From: Odobenus rosmarus divergens
Taxonomy: Eukaryota > Chordata > Mammalia > Carnivora > Odobenidae
Reading direction: 5' to 3'
Assembly (NCBI RefSeq): GCF_000321225.1
Contig: NW_004450322.1
Span: 1,361,549-1,425,548, forward strand
Length of the DNA stretch: 64,000 bases
A model generated the notes under the pieces. The model was given only the letters and a program-made list of their open reading frames with translations, searched no databases and was not told the origin of the DNA. Below, in pieces: positions 13,401 through 29,658 of the stretch. Positions within the stretch are counted from its first letter, which is position 1. The number at the start of each line of letters is the position of its first letter. The position numbers were made by a program, and so were the translations under genes.

Positions 13401-16400
13401 CTGAGGCCCAGATAGGGGAAGTGCCTGAAGACAGAGGACTCAAACCCAGACAGCCAGGGAAGGGACTACTTCCTGCTGTAGGACTCTGTCTCCCCGCCAA
13501 AGGAATCAGCAGGTTTCCCAGATGCCAAAGCTTGGCTATTACAAAGGATTCCAGGAAGAACCAGATGATCCCGGGAAAACTGCAAGAGAAGAATCAGCCA
13601 AATTGAGGTGGGCCAGGTCAGGTATTCATACACTCAATAACCCCGGGCATGGGTGGCCTTTTGGCGAGGGGGAAAAAAAAAAAGCTGAGAGTTTGCCTAA
13701 AGCCATAAAACAGCCAAGCAGGAGATCCTGGGGTTTGAACTCAGGCCTGCCCAGCTCCAAAGCCCAAACTTTTTCCACACTACCCCCACACCATCCAGTA
13801 GGCCCCCTGACAGGCAACCCCCAAGCTTATTATTCACCATAACACAGGTGGACAGAAAATTCACTGTCTGCCAACCCCAAGCCTCACACTGAACAGACAC
13901 CTGTCCTGCCCACCAAGCTTGGATGGTGGGGAGGGAAGAAAGGGGCGGGGTGACCCAGATTTTCCTCAAAAGACACCCACCATTCTCTGTCACCTCCAAC
14001 TCCAGAGGGCTTTGGCATGAGTTCCCTAAAATCCCAAAGCTAAACAACACTTCCCCAGCTCCTTCCCTGACCAATGAGGAAACGGAGACCCAGAGAACAC
14101 AGACCTAGCTATTCTGGTCCACCCAGCAAAGCTCCAGCAGAGCCAGTGGGAACCTAGGTATCCTGACTACAGTGCCAGGTCCAGCTTCTCCCACCACTGG
14201 AGCATGCATGTCCCCCTCTGAAAATGCTCTGTGGGGTCCTCAAGCCCGGGAGACTTACAAGCCACTCTCTTCACAGGGTAGACTCAATAAGGCAGCCATG
14301 CCTGGAAAAGGAAACCCCTGACATTACCACCAACTCCGCACCAGGACCCCAGGGTGCCAAAAGGGCTCCTCATGTCCTACAGTAGCCACAGCACCCGAAC
14401 AAACAGGAAATCTGAGTAGTCAGAACAAGGATTCACCATCCGGGCCTCCTCTCAACAACTCCTCTCTTTCCCAGGAGATCTAATGGGCCTCCAAGGCTAC
14501 AAATGCCCCAGGGGACAGCTCAGGACCAAGACTGGAACAGCAGGAAGCATCTTCCCTCTTCTCATCCCCCAAAAGTCCCAAGTTGGATGAGGCGAGGCAG
14601 GGAGAAGCATTTTATTCTCTCGTCCCAAGAAGTGCGAGAACAGGAAAAACCTTTCCTCTGTCATCAGGAAGATGACATGCAGCCACAGAGCTTTACTTCC
14701 ATGTTCTGATGGGAACAAGTATGAGGGAGGGAGCCTAGGAGATGCACAAGGGGTGTAAGGAGAGGTCTTTCTAGTCACCATGGCAGCACACAACTTTCTT
14801 CCTTTATGTCCTTGTGCTTATTTCTGTGGAGAAAAGGCAGACTCCCCCAACCAGGAAGAGAAACGATTCCTGGTCCTGACCCTATGGGCTCCGACAACTG
14901 ATTTTACCTGCATAGTCAAGGGTAGAAAGGGAGCAAGGACAGGGTGCTCAAGACAAGGCCCTGGCCCCTGTGAAGTAAAGAAAGATTTATCTGAACCAAG
15001 GGGAAGAGAGATATGGGTAGAGAATTTCCCTGGAGTGGGGCTATCTCTGGCGAGAACAAAGCTTGTTGAAAGCAATTCAGGAAGCTCAAAACATTTCCCT
15101 GATCCTGGAAATGAGAGGCAAACAGCTGGGTCAGGGAGAGACTCAGGGGAGGCCTCAGCCACCACGTCCCCAGTACCTGGCAACCTTCTCATAGACAGCA
15201 GGGAGATCTTCCTGGTAAGGGGTTCTTAGGACTATGAAGAGCACCCACGTCTTTCTGTTTAATGGAGGAGGCCGCAGGCCACACTGGAGAAGACCTCATG
15301 TCCCTCTTACTGGTGAGAAAGGACTGCCTGGTTGCAGGGTGGTGGAGAGAGCCTCATACTCAAGGGGGGAGCTCAGGCCCCTCCCTAAGGTGAAGGATCT
15401 CTTGTCCCTGAGAAGCTTAGGCCCCTGGGAAGAGGCTCAACTCTTCCTCAGAATCCCATCCTATCCATGTCCCAAGGGGAGTGGGTAGTTCTCAGGATTT
15501 AGTTCACAAATGGTCTGAGGCTCAAGTCCCCAAGGCAAAATATCTTATGTCCCTAAAAGGTCCCTATGACTGGGGTATACATATGCTATCTGAAGTGAGG
15601 TGACAATTACTCTCGGGGAAGACTCAGGTCTCAGGTCCAAAGGTGGGTTGAGTTGTCTCACACACCAAAGAGAGAGTTTAAACTCTTAGGGGGAGACCCA
15701 AGATCCTACTCCCCAGGGACTTAGGGCCCAAGGTGGAAGGAGACTTTCTGTTCCTGAGGAATACCTTAAATTCCTTGAGGGGGAAGCCCAGACATCATCT
15801 CTAGAGACACACCAGTCACTGAGGTATGTATGGGTCTCTTGTCCTTGAGGGCAAGTTCAAGTGTCCTTGGCGCAATGGGTCTCAGGCCCTGAAGGCAGAC
15901 TCAGATCCATGGGGAGGCCTCAAGCTCCATCTCTGCGACTCCATGCTGCCCATGTTCCCTGAAGAGTGGTATCAGGCTACAGTTCCCAAAGCAGGGATCA
16001 TACATCCCTGACAAGAAGCTCAGGCCCAAGGTGCCTGGGTGGCTCAGTTAAGCATCTGCCTTAGGCTCAGGTCGTTATCCTGGAGTCCAGGGATGAGCCC
16101 CACCTCAGGCTCCCTGCTCAGCGGGGAGTCTGCTTCTATACCTCTGCTCCTCCCCCACGCCCCCAATCCCTGCTTGTGCGAGAGCGCTCTCTCTCTCTCA
16201 AACAAATAAATAAAATCTTAAAAAAAAAAGCAACAGCTCAGGCCCTTGGGGTAGGGGGTGCTCAGATCCCTGTTGCAGGGAGAGAAGGAGCTGTTATGTA
16301 CCCAAGGTGTGTTCCAGTCCTTCATAATTAGAAGGATCTCATATCCCTGTGTTTGTGTGTGTGTGTTGGGAGAGGGTGTCTCAGACCCCCCAAGGAGAAC

Positions 16401-18156
16401 ACTCAGATACCAATCCCTGATGAGAAAGGACCTCTGAAGGCCTCACCTTGCCTGGGACCTCTGTGGGGGGGGGGGGGGTATCCATCTCCTGAAGAGGCTT
16501 CAGACCCTGTCTCTGTAAGCCCCCATCCATAAACAGGGGGATCTTGGGCTCAAGTGCCTGAATCAGTGAGGCTTATTTTCTGGAAGAAAGGTTCAGGCTG
16601 GTGAGGTTGGGGGAGAGAAGAGCTGAAAGCCTACCACTTAAAAGAAACTTAAGCTCCTAGAGAGAAATTCAAATTCAGACTCTCGGCCCCAAGAAGGTCT
16701 CAGACCACTGAAAGGAAGCATAGACCCTTGTCACTTAGTAAAGGGACAAATCTCATGTACCTTAGTAGTTTCTGGTCCCTGAGTGTTAGTTTTGGCTCTT
16801 GTCCCCAAAGGGAAGAGAATCTTGTCTCCCTGGAGAAAAATTCAGATCCCCCTTCTCTAAAGAGAATATATATACATGCATGTATCAGGCTCTTGATTCT
16901 AGAAAAGGGAGTCTCAGGCACTCGAAGGCAGGCTTAGGACCCTTAAGGAAGTCTCAAACTCCACTGCAGGGTGGTCCTGAGCTGTGTCCCCATGAGAAGG
17001 AAAAGGACGGGAGATTGTCCTGTATAGACTCCTGAGAAGGAAAAGGAAGGGGGATTGTCCTGTAGACTCCTGAAAAGGGTTTATGTATCTTGGGGACGCT
17101 CAAAATTCCCCTGAGGTCTCCACCTTACTTGCGTTCCCTGAAGGAGAAGTCTTAGACCCTTATCCCAGGGGAAAGGAAATCTCAAGGCACGGAACACAAA
17201 CCAAGGTCCCTTGCAGTCATGAGACTCCCCTCTCAGGAGGCAATCCCATCTAATGGCCCTACATGATGAGGTCTCATGGCCCGGAATAATGGCTCTGGGT
17301 CCCAGAAGAGACCACAGACTCCATCCTTAAGTCCGCCATCTTATCTGGGGCCTCTAACCCCCAAGTCCTTGGTGGGGGGTGGGGAAGAAGGTGCCTCAGG
17401 CCCCCACCACCAGAGGAGAATGCCAAGCTCCGGGAGAAGACGTAGGTCCCTCGGGACGATCTCAAAACAGCCTTCTTTGGGTCCCTACCCGGTCTGGGGA
17501 TTCCACCCACCTTGGGGATCCCACCCACCATACCCACTCACCTGTTACCCCCCAGCCCATACCTGCTCAACGGTTGCGGGGTCCATAGCCTCGATGCGAG
17601 CTGCAGCCGCTTCATACTCGTCTTCACTGTTATAACCCGCGCCGACCTCCTCACGCTCTGGACTGCCCCCTCCAACCGCTCCGACCCCGGGGGCTTGACG
17701 CCGCCGCTTGCTGTGGCCCGGCCCTGAACAGCAACCGCCAACGCCTACGGCTCCGCCCACGCCCACCACCACGCCCGCCGCGCCCACACCCGCCGCTGCT
17801 GCACCCAGCGCGTCGCCGGGACCGCCGCCGGGACCAACAGGGCCCCCGCAAGGAGGAGGTGAAGCCTGCTGTGGCCGCGGACCCGCCACGGCGCCAGGCG
17901 GCACGGCCAGCGCCCAGCGGTGAAGCGCTCCCGGTGGCCCCGGTAGCGGGCCCTGAGGCGGTGGCGAGGCCCGGGGACGGGCCCCCACGACACCCGAGTC
18001 ACGGTCGCGGTCGCCACCGCCCACACCCGTGCCGCCGCCGCCCACGCCCACACCCCCGCCGCGACGCGGCGCCGGGGGCAGCGGCCCGGGCGGCGGCGGT
18101 TCGTTGGCGGGGTCGGCGTCGGGAGGCGGCGGCTTCTTTTTGGGGAGAATAGTCAT
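7366..18156 (-). CDS. OTUD5: OTUD5 (DUBA) deubiquitinase, 5' part of the gene (coding exons 1-2)
   Basis: Seen: two exons encode residues 1-229 plus the first base of codon 230. The start has a strong context (GCCGCC before ATG at 18156). Exon 1 gives a Pro/Gly-rich low-complexity N-terminus ([10 protein letters not shown]...), a basic stretch (HSKRRRQ, ~148-154) and the acidic motif GYNSEDEYE, whose Ser falls at residue 177. Exon 2 continues into the OTU domain with [11 protein letters not shown], and its Cys is residue 224. Known: OTUD5 is an OTU-family cysteine deubiquitinase acting on K48/K63 chains (e.g. TRAF3). Human Cys224 is catalytic and phospho-Ser177 activates the enzyme; both positions match exactly. 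The catalytic His and the rest of the OTU domain lie beyond the left edge. I looked for exon 3 in 1-7365 and did not see it. Identity is very secure. Confidence 0.96.
8105..8412. mobile_element. Possible DNA-transposon remnant
   Basis: Ends show imperfect inverted symmetry: 'caatcccttgtccaaaattc' at the left, and the reverse of 'ccaaacgttcaggttcagtg' at the right. Resembles Tc1/mariner-type MITEs; the family is uncertain. Confidence 0.35.
8425..9004 (+). mobile_element. L1M-type LINE 3' end, split by a SINE
   Basis: Ancient L1 3' UTR ('gtcattatacatttgtccaa', 'gaacaccaagagtgaaccct', 'gctgtgaacctaaaactgct'), interrupted by the SINE at 8786-8979. Confidence 0.75.
8786..8979 (+). mobile_element. 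Carnivore tRNA-derived SINE
   Basis: Inserted in the L1 tail with the near-duplicated flank ttaagtcga on both sides (8777-8785, 8982-8990). Confidence 0.92.
9080..9092 (-). promoter_or_regulatory. CTCF-like motif
   Basis: Minus strand CCAGCAGAGGGCG matches the CTCF core CCASYAGRKGGCR at every position. OTUD5 intron 1. Confidence 0.4.
9935..9948 (-). promoter_or_regulatory. CTCF-like motif
   Basis: Minus strand GCACTAGAGGGCAG, one mismatch at the first position from the CTCF core. Same orientation as the site 850 bp away. Confidence 0.35.
10325..10430 (+). mobile_element. Older short-form tRNA-derived SINE
   Basis: Head 'gggtgcctggctggctcagt' and 'gttcaagccccacattgggt', no TC-rich part. Flanked by aaatcacttc (10315-10324 and 10430-10439). 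Confidence 0.88.
11168..11377 (+). mobile_element. Carnivore tRNA-derived SINE
   Basis: Flanked by aaactgcatcaa (11153-11164, 11378-11389). Confidence 0.92.
11801..12282 (+). mobile_element. MaLR-type solitary LTR (ancient, noncoding)
   Basis: Layout of an MLT/MST-like LTR: 'gaggcctaatgatgacc' start, 'ccttgattttggcccagtg', 'cttccagcactgtgagag', then AATAAA and 'ggtaatttgtcacagcagcc' at the 3' end. No retroviral coding region present. Confidence 0.75.
12837..13192 (+). mobile_element. L1M-type LINE 3' end
   Basis: Contains 'tatgctaagtgaagccagat', 'ttgtatgattccatttatat', 'gaattgtacactttaaattg' and a terminal AATAAA in L1 3' UTR order. Confidence 0.78.
15200..17330. repeat. Degenerate tandem repeat in OTUD5 intron 1 next to exon 1
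   Basis: About 2.1 kb of diverged ~30-60 bp units with recurring 'GTCTCAGACCCTTGTCCCTGA' fragments, interrupted by one SINE (16028-16230). One recent unit pair is nearly identical (16993-17032 and 17033-17070). It ends about 230 bp from exon 1. Confidence 0.65.
16028..16230 (+). mobile_element. Carnivore SINE within the OTUD5 intron-1 repeat block
   Basis: Flanked by agctcaggccc (16017-16027, 16235-16245). Confidence 0.9.
17563..18156 (-). CDS. OTUD5: OTUD5 coding exon 1 (residues 1-198)
   Basis: 594 nt, phase 0 at its end (...DPATVEQ). The donor reads CAG|GTATGG at 17557-17563. It is very GC-rich and encodes Gly/Pro/Val-Gly runs, including [13 protein letters not shown]. The open frame that exists opposite this exon on the plus strand is a by-product of its GC content. 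Confidence 0.96.
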
Positions 18157-18522
18157 GGCGGCACCGCCAAGTACCCCCCAGCAAACCCGGCGCGAGGCAC
18201 GCCGGGAGAGAACCCGGATGAGGGGGCTACTGTGGTGCGCGAAGCACGACGGGATCGGCGGGACCCGGATAAAGAGATTGACGATGCACCGGTTCGAGAA
18301 CCGTCGGTGGCGCGCGGGTCACGCGGCAGGAGAACCCGGATGTGAAGTCCTAGATGAAGGGACCGCGGCGGGTTTGTCGCAGCCTTCTCTCCAGTCCAAC
18401 AAGTTTATTGCTACACTCGCTCGTTCCGGCCTGCTGCTTCAAAGGAAACAGAACCAAAACAAGAACCTCTTCGCCCCGCCCCCTCGCAGGTTCTTGAACT
18501 ACCGGGTGGGGCCCCGGGGCGC

Positions 18523-18534
18523 TGCGCACGCGCG
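18523..18534. promoter_or_regulatory. NRF1-type motif TGCGCACGCGCG
   Basis: Exact match to the NRF1 consensus YGCGCAYGCGCR, inside the OTUD5 CpG island about 370 bp upstream of its ATG. A near match (TGCGCAAGCGCA) lies at 19175-19186. Confidence 0.6.
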
Positions 18535-19417
18535 CCAGGGCACGGCCCCGCCTCTCGTTCGGAAGTACGTGGGCAAAATCTTCGCCGCCGCCACAACAAT
18601 CGCGGGCACCAACCAATCGGGGCAGCTGCGTGGGTGCTCGATGACGCCCACGGGCCAATCAGATGCGAGCGATCGCCCTCCCGTGCCCTCTGTCTCAGAT
18701 TTCAGTCAAAGTCGGCACCCTCGTTCCTTGCCTTCCTTCTCGTCCGCCCCGTCGCGCTCTCCTCTCCTCTAGGCTGTGACTCGCAGGCGGGGGTACTAAG
18801 ACAGGACAGCGTGGCCGGCCCCGCGCACGACAATTTTGGAAAGCGCCTCCCTGCCAGGCTTCCAACTTGGCCGCAGTCAGCCGGACTGACTGGAAAATAT
18901 CAACACTCCCAGAGCATAGCACTCCCCTGAAGCGTCAGTTCCGGTCCCACCCACCTGCAAATCCACGTCCGGCGGGGAGGCGGGTACCGCTTCACCCTGG
19001 CAACAGACCGAGTTCTGGGGTGATTGGTTAAGAGGAGCCGTCATTCACGTTGGGCCGGCCAACCCTGGGACAGACGTGCACCGTGGGGACCTTGGGTGTT
19101 TGGGAAGCAGACACACCTTCTTTGGCTCCGCAGCACTCTCGCCCTCGCGTTGACCTCCCCGCCCCTGTGGCTAGTGCGCAAGCGCAGCACAGCCTTTCCA
19201 CCGCCTTCCCCGCCCCCCGCCCCCCGCCACTGAGTTTACCTGGGTTGAGCAAAAGTTTATGAACCAGCGCTGTCACCAGCCAGTGCTTTGCAAGGGGGTT
19301 GGTAAAATCCCTGGTGTTGAGCGGTTGGAGAGCTACAAGCTAATCGGAGCTCTGCCCCTCCTGTCTGAGCGATCTTTGGCAAGTCATTTACCATCCATCC
19401 CACCCGCAATTTTTCAA

Positions 19418-19527
19418 GAAATTTTATTTATTTTTTTAGTAATCGCTGTACCCAGAGGGGAGCTTGAACTCACAACCCCCGAGATCAAGAGTCGCATGCT
19501 CTTAGGACTAAGCCAGCCAGGCGCCCC
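19418..19527 (-). mobile_element. Older short-form SINE
   Basis: Reverse form: TTTTATTTATTT...'gagcttgaactcacaacccc'...'agccagccaggcgcccc'. Confidence 0.85.
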
Positions 19528-20479
19528 CATCTGCAATTTCTACTTCTCTGTAACGTGGCAATGATAATTATGATTTAAGGATCAGAGGTTAATGCTTGTA
19601 AAGGGCCTAGTGCTGTGTCTGACACATAGTAAGTGGTCAATAAATTAGTCTGAATGGCAGTGCAAGGAAAAGGATCCCAGGCTTTGGAGTCAGGAAGACC
19701 TCAGTTGCAGAACCTGATGGACCGTTACCAACTGTATGACCTCGAGCAAGTCATTGTGTCTCAAATTTGAGGTTAATTTTTTTTTGAGAGTTAATAATTT
19801 ATTTCACATGTCGTTTTAAGATTCAGACAACTACAGAGATTCAGATTCGTACAGGGAAAATCCCCTGCACATAGCAGATGCGCATTAATGTCAGCCATCG
19901 TGACGTCATCATCGCTTCTCCCCTCTCTTCCCATTCCTATTGCCCATCTTTGGGAACTCTGGTGTCCCAAAGTCTGCCTAGACTACCTCAGGGAGTAGTT
20001 ATGGGGTTCAGATGGGCTTATGAACCAAGAAGTTGTTTGGAGAGGTGAGGGCTTGCTGCCAGTCTTGGGAGTCGAGCCATACATGTTGACCGAAAGATGA
20101 TCAGAAAGCTCTTCTGAGTGCCATCTAACCTTCTTCCTTCAGATGCTGACCTTGGTTGAAGTTCTTCCCCGAAGGGTGTCAGTTACAAACGGCATGTTGT
20201 GTTTTCTGCTCTGAAGACTTAGTGGGAGAGGACTCACGTTTCCTGGGCCTATTGTGTTCAGGGCGCTATGCCTAATGCCTATGCATGTTATCATATTGAA
20301 TCTTCTTCTATCTATCTATCATATTGAATCGCATGATCCTCTCACTTGACCTATATTTCCTACTAGATATTTATTTGTCCAGCACTACATGTCTAAAATT
20401 GAATCTAGGGTAACATTGTAGCTAATCTTCACCAAGTACTTTCTATGTGCCTGGCGCTGTGTGCTAATGGGTTTGAGGT

Positions 20480-21262
20480 TCCTTTTGACAGTGAGTGCCA
20501 CCCCCCACTCAGGCTTTGCCCAGGCCAGAACCTGGGAGTCACCCTTGTCTGCTTCCTCTTCCTCAACTCCCACATGCCTGTCAATCCCAAGTCCTGCCAA
20601 TTCTACCTCTCAAATCTCTTGATTCTCCAACTCTTACCACCACTACACTTCCAAGCCAGCATCACCCACCAACTGGACTACTGCAAAAGCCTCCTCACCA
20701 CCCTTCCTCCCGCCAGGACTGTTTCTCTAGAATCCACTGTCCACAGCCAGAGCGATCCTTCCGAAATGCAAACCTCAAGATGACTTTCCCGTCTACAAGC
20801 CTTCAGAGGTCCCCGTTATCCTTAGGATAAAGTCCAAAATCTGTACGTTAGCTTCAAAGGCTTTTTGTGATCCGGCCTATCTCCACATCCTTACTCTCAT
20901 CACAGCCTCACACTCTCCTCCCCAGCTGAACTGAATTTCAGTTCCCCAAAGGCCCTGAGCTTGCCTCCTAACCTCTAGGCCATTGCACATGCTGTTCCAC
21001 CTGCCTGAAACATTTTTATCCTTTTGCCTGGCTAACTCCGCCTCATTCTTTGGGTGTTGGCGGGGTTAGGTCCTCCTGTCATCTGCATGCTTCTGCAATC
21101 CCATCGATTTTAGTTCTACAACACTACACTGTAATTGCTTAATTGTCTGCCCTCCATGCTCACCTCTGTAGATCAGAGACAATGTCTTCTTTGCCCATCT
21201 TTGTATCCCTAGGGCTAGCACATGATACGCGGTTAATAAATATTTGGTGAATAAATGACTAT
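20480..21262 (+). mobile_element. L2 LINE 3' end
   Basis: About 780 bp with L2 landmarks in order: 'aacctgggagtcacccttgt', 'ggactactgcaaaagcctcc', 'ccattgcacatgctgttcca', ending 'ttaataaatatttggtgaat'. Confidence 0.7.
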
Positions 21263-21506
21263 TATTTTACAGATTAGCAACCTGAGGCAAGAGAAGGTTT
21301 AAGTGACTCTCTCACCTGGGGATTGGAACCCAGGTCAACCCAAATCCAAGGTCTGTCTTCTTGGTGCTCCACAGGGCTCAGTCACACACTAGCCTAGTGT
21401 ACCCAGTAGCCCAGCAGAGAGAATGCAGGGGATGTCCACAAGGAGGGGGAATTTGCCGAATTTGAGAGAAGCTTTCTTTCTTCTTCTTTTTAAATCTTGA
21501 GTTTTC

Positions 21507-21609
21507 TTTCTTTTTTTAAAAGCTAGCTCTAGGCCCAATGTGGGGCTTGAACTCATGACCCTGAGATCAAGAGCCGCATGCTCTACTGACTGAGCCAGCC
21601 AGGCGCCCC
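21507..21609 (-). mobile_element. Older short-form SINE
   Basis: 'ggggcttgaactcatgaccc', 'agatcaagagccgcatgctc', 'gagccagccaggcgcccct'. Confidence 0.87.
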
Positions 21610-21934
21610 TGAGAGATGCTTGTAATTAGGGTTCAGTTCAGAGTCATTTGCTGCCAGGAAGCCCGGGGTTTAAGTCTCCTCTAACCAAGCGTGTGCTGCT
21701 GTGGGTCTCAGCTCTTCAAACCACCCTCTTTAATTCCTCCTAGATCCCCATCTTCCAGAACATGTCACCAACCACTGACCTCCCAATACCTGTACCCACA
21801 CCTGCCCTTCTCCTGGTTGAAAGGAATTGAAACCAGAGTACTTTCAACTCCCCCCCACCACACACACACCAGCCCAACCCAGCCTCCAAACCCACAGAGC
21901 CAGGAGGTGCTCATCCCCATCTCTCCTCTCAGGT

Positions 21935-21940
21935 TTTATT
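21935..21940 (-). terminator. KCND1: Candidate KCND1 poly(A) signal AATAAA
   Basis: First canonical AATAAA downstream of the KCND1 stop on the minus strand, followed in the sense strand by a GATGGGGATGAG-type G/T-rich element. Confidence 0.55.
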
Positions 21941-23145
21941 GACTGATGGAAACTACATCTTTGTCAGCCACCCACTCCACGGGGACAGTGCTGGGGACAG
22001 GGGACCTGAGATGCTGCCAGATTTCAGCCTGAGAGCAGACACAGAGTTCTGGAAGGTGACCCAAGAGGGAAAAGAGAGAGGAATATGTGAAAAGGCTTTG
22101 TGGGGTGGGGGGAGGGAGGAAGAGGAGATCAAGAAGTTCCTCCTGCCCCCAACAACTCCCAGAGTTCAGGAACAAGCCAGGCCTCAGCCCCTGATGCTTC
22201 TGGACTCCTGCCCAAGAACTTGGAATCAGCTATGATCTCCAAACACAGCCCAGCTCTCGCTGGCTGCTAGGCTCTTATCTCAGCCAGTCCAGACTCCAGC
22301 TGAACCCAGGAAGGAAGCAAACCAGAGGAGAAGAGAGGAGGAGTGGGTGGAGGCGGCCCCTCTGATTAGGGCAGATGTAAATGCAGCAGCAGACTGGGCA
22401 GAGAGGCTTTGCATAATTGTCATGGCAGCAGCTGCTATTGCTAGAGTTTGCTGGGGGCCCAGTGGAGGACGGGGTTGCAGGCACCCGTTTCCAGCAGCCA
22501 GGAAAGGGGAGTGGTGTTTGTGCTATCTGTGTGGATTGGGAGAGGCAGCCTGACCCCTGAGCCAAGGCCGGGGGCTGGCAAGTCACTGCTGAGGCCACAG
22601 CCCGTGAAGCCTGTGGTTGCATTCCAAGCTTCAGAACTGGGGATTTGTGGGGCTCGGTGGAGGGCGGGGACATCTCCTAGAGGCCAGATCAGAGGCGAAA
22701 GTTCTCTTCTCTGAACCCCCAAACCTCCACAGCCCAGCCAGAGAGAAGAGGGAATCTCATCTCTCCTTCTCAGGCCAGAGCTCAGATGTCAGGTGGGGCC
22801 CCCAGGGGCCCAAGAGGAGGAGCATGCAGGAGGCCAGCTAGGGGAGAGAGGCCAGCCCCAGCATGCTGGGGCAAGGAGGCCGGGGTGGGGGGGTGGGGGG
22901 GCGGGGGGGCCTGAGGAGGCCCGGCACTTCAGCGCCCCCTGGAAAAACTGTCGGGGGTGGGGAAAGTTTCCCCTTCCCTGGCTGCTTCCCCACCAGGTGA
23001 GCCATTCCATCAAGCTCCATTGCATAGTTCTCAGTGGGGGGCAGAAGGGGTCCCCAGGCCTGCCCCTCCCGGCCTCCCCAAAATATGGCTTTGGAAAGGA
23101 GTTCCCAAAAATCGAGAGGGCCCTCTGGACGGGCGGACCCACCGC
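21935..23145 (-). other. KCND1: Probable KCND1 3' UTR
   Basis: About 1.2 kb from the KCND1 stop to the first AATAAA on the minus strand, free of clear interspersed repeats although the flanks are repeat-rich. It contains a C-rich stretch in the mRNA sense (22870-22915). The extent is inferred from the poly(A) signal alone. Confidence 0.55.
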
Positions 23146-28422
<5,277 letters not shown>

Positions 28423-28639
28423 CCTGCCGCGCCCCAGGCCCACGGAGACTTGGGGGGGGTGGCCTTTAGGAGAGTGTGGCTGTCTCCAGGATGGTGGGGG
28501 CTTGGAGAGGCCCTGGGCCACTCGCACAAGCAAACTGGGGGTGTCTACAGAGGCCAAGAGGAACCAGGAGGAACTAGAGAGACAGGCAGGGGCTTGGGGG
28601 GCATTTAGAGGGTCTGGGGGGGACTTGGGGGTTGTCTTG

Positions 28640-29430
28640 AGGGACCTACGGAGGAGGGGCTAGGGCACATGGAGAAGAACAGCAAAGGGGCGTCTGGAGG
28701 GGCCGAGAAGGATCTGAGGGAGTGTTTAGAGAGACAGAGATGGCTCTCGAGGGGTCAGCATGTGCCTGCGAGATGTCTGGGGTGCCTAGGGGGGCAAGGA
28801 ACACCGGGGAGTTGTCCACACTCTCAAGAGTTCTGAGGGAAGATGGGGCTGGGACCCCTTAGTGGGCTTGGAGAAGGGACCGGGGCGTCCAGAGGGGTGG
28901 AAATGGGAGCAGAGGTGTTTCAAAGAGGCCGAGAGTGTCTAGAGGGGGGTTCTAGAGGGGCCAAGAAAAGTGAGGCGGGTCATCCACACCCTCCAAACTT
29001 CTGAGGAAAAGATTAGGGGATTGGAACTCCCTCATGGATCCAGGAAAGGGGTTCGTGCACGGAAGAGGTGGCTATAGAACCAGGAGGTTGTAAAGAGGCT
29101 GCGAGGTGTCTTGGGAGTGCCTGGAGCTGCCAAGAATAGCCTGGGGGGGGGTATCTACACTCTACAGGAGTTCTGGGGAAGGAAGGCCAGGTGGGGCCCC
29201 CTAGAGGGGCTGGAGAAGGGAGTGGGGCATCTAAAGGGGTAGATATGGGGCTAGGTTATTTTTCAGAGACCGAGAGGTGTCTGGGAGCGAGGGGTATGGG
29301 GGTGGTGCTGAGAAAGTCTGGTTCACCCTCTCAAGAGTTCCGCGGGGGGGAGGGGACTGAGGAAGCCCCCTGGGGCTCAACTGGAAGTTGGGCACAGCCC
29401 CAGAGCACCCAGAGGTTGGATAAAGACTAA
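28640..29430. repeat. Degenerate ~169-bp tandem repeat upstream of the KCND1 start codon
   Basis: Homologous anchors (...gagttctgaggg...) recur at 28831, 28999, 29171 and 29338, spacings 168, 172 and 167. Each unit keeps the order 'ccaCaCtCtc..gttctg', 'ggagaaggg..gtggggc(g/a)tc', 'agaggccgagaggtgtct'. A weaker unit precedes at about 28640. The units are strongly diverged from each other. Confidence 0.7.
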
Positions 29431-29630
29431 GACAAGAGGAGGGGTCCCCCTTTTCCCCAGCAAAATGGGTTGGAGAGCGGGTGGGGTGTTAAAGGGAGTT
29501 GGGTGTGTCTCCAGGGAGGGGGGCTGGCGGGCCTTGCAGGGGGGCGGATGGGGGAGGCCGAGGCGAAGCTGCGTCCCACCGTTAGGGGCTGGTCTGGGGA
29601 AGCCACACCCCGAGGGGCCGGCGGTGGAAG

Positions 29631-29658
29631 CGGCGGCGGCGGCGGCGGCGGCGGCGGC
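29631..29658 (+). repeat. (CGG)9 trinucleotide repeat upstream of KCND1
   Basis: Nine uninterrupted CGG units (CCG on the KCND1 sense strand) in a GC-rich segment about 1.2 kb upstream of the KCND1 ATG. It probably lies within the promoter-proximal transcribed region. Confidence 0.9.

Larger units (their letters stand above)
7460..17562 (-). other. OTUD5: OTUD5 intron 1
   Basis: About 10.1 kb without coding exons. From low to high coordinate it holds a possible DNA-transposon remnant (8105-8412), an L1M 3' end (8425-9004), CTCF-like sites (9080, 9935), MIRs (~9285, ~11580), SINEs (8786, 10325, 11168, 16028), a MaLR-type LTR (11801-12282), another L1M 3' end (12837-13192) and a long degenerate tandem-repeat block (15200-17330) abutting exon 1. 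Confidence 0.75.
17550..19210. promoter_or_regulatory. OTUD5: CpG island / OTUD5 promoter region
   Basis: CG-dense sequence covers OTUD5 exon 1 and about 1 kb upstream. The upstream part has CCAAT boxes on the plus strand (CCAATCGG near 18612, CCAATCAG near 18655), an ATTGG near 19021, GC boxes and NRF1-type palindromes. There is no TATA box. This is a typical housekeeping CpG-island promoter. The transcription start is inferred to lie roughly within 18.2-18.6 kb and cannot be fixed from sequence. Confidence 0.8.
18157..21934. other. Interval between OTUD5 start and KCND1 3' end
   Basis: The first ~1 kb is the OTUD5 5' UTR/promoter. The rest holds an old minus-strand SINE (19418-19527), a MIR-like stretch (~19660-19790), an L2 3' end (20480-21262) and a second old SINE (21507-21609). 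No gene recognised. Confidence 0.75.

Noticed and set aside
18029..18772. Long plus-strand open frame opposite the OTUD5 exon 1 and promoter
   Set aside because: It is the antisense of GC-rich coding and promoter sequence. The product is low-complexity Pro/Arg-rich with no recognisable domain and no splice or poly(A) context.
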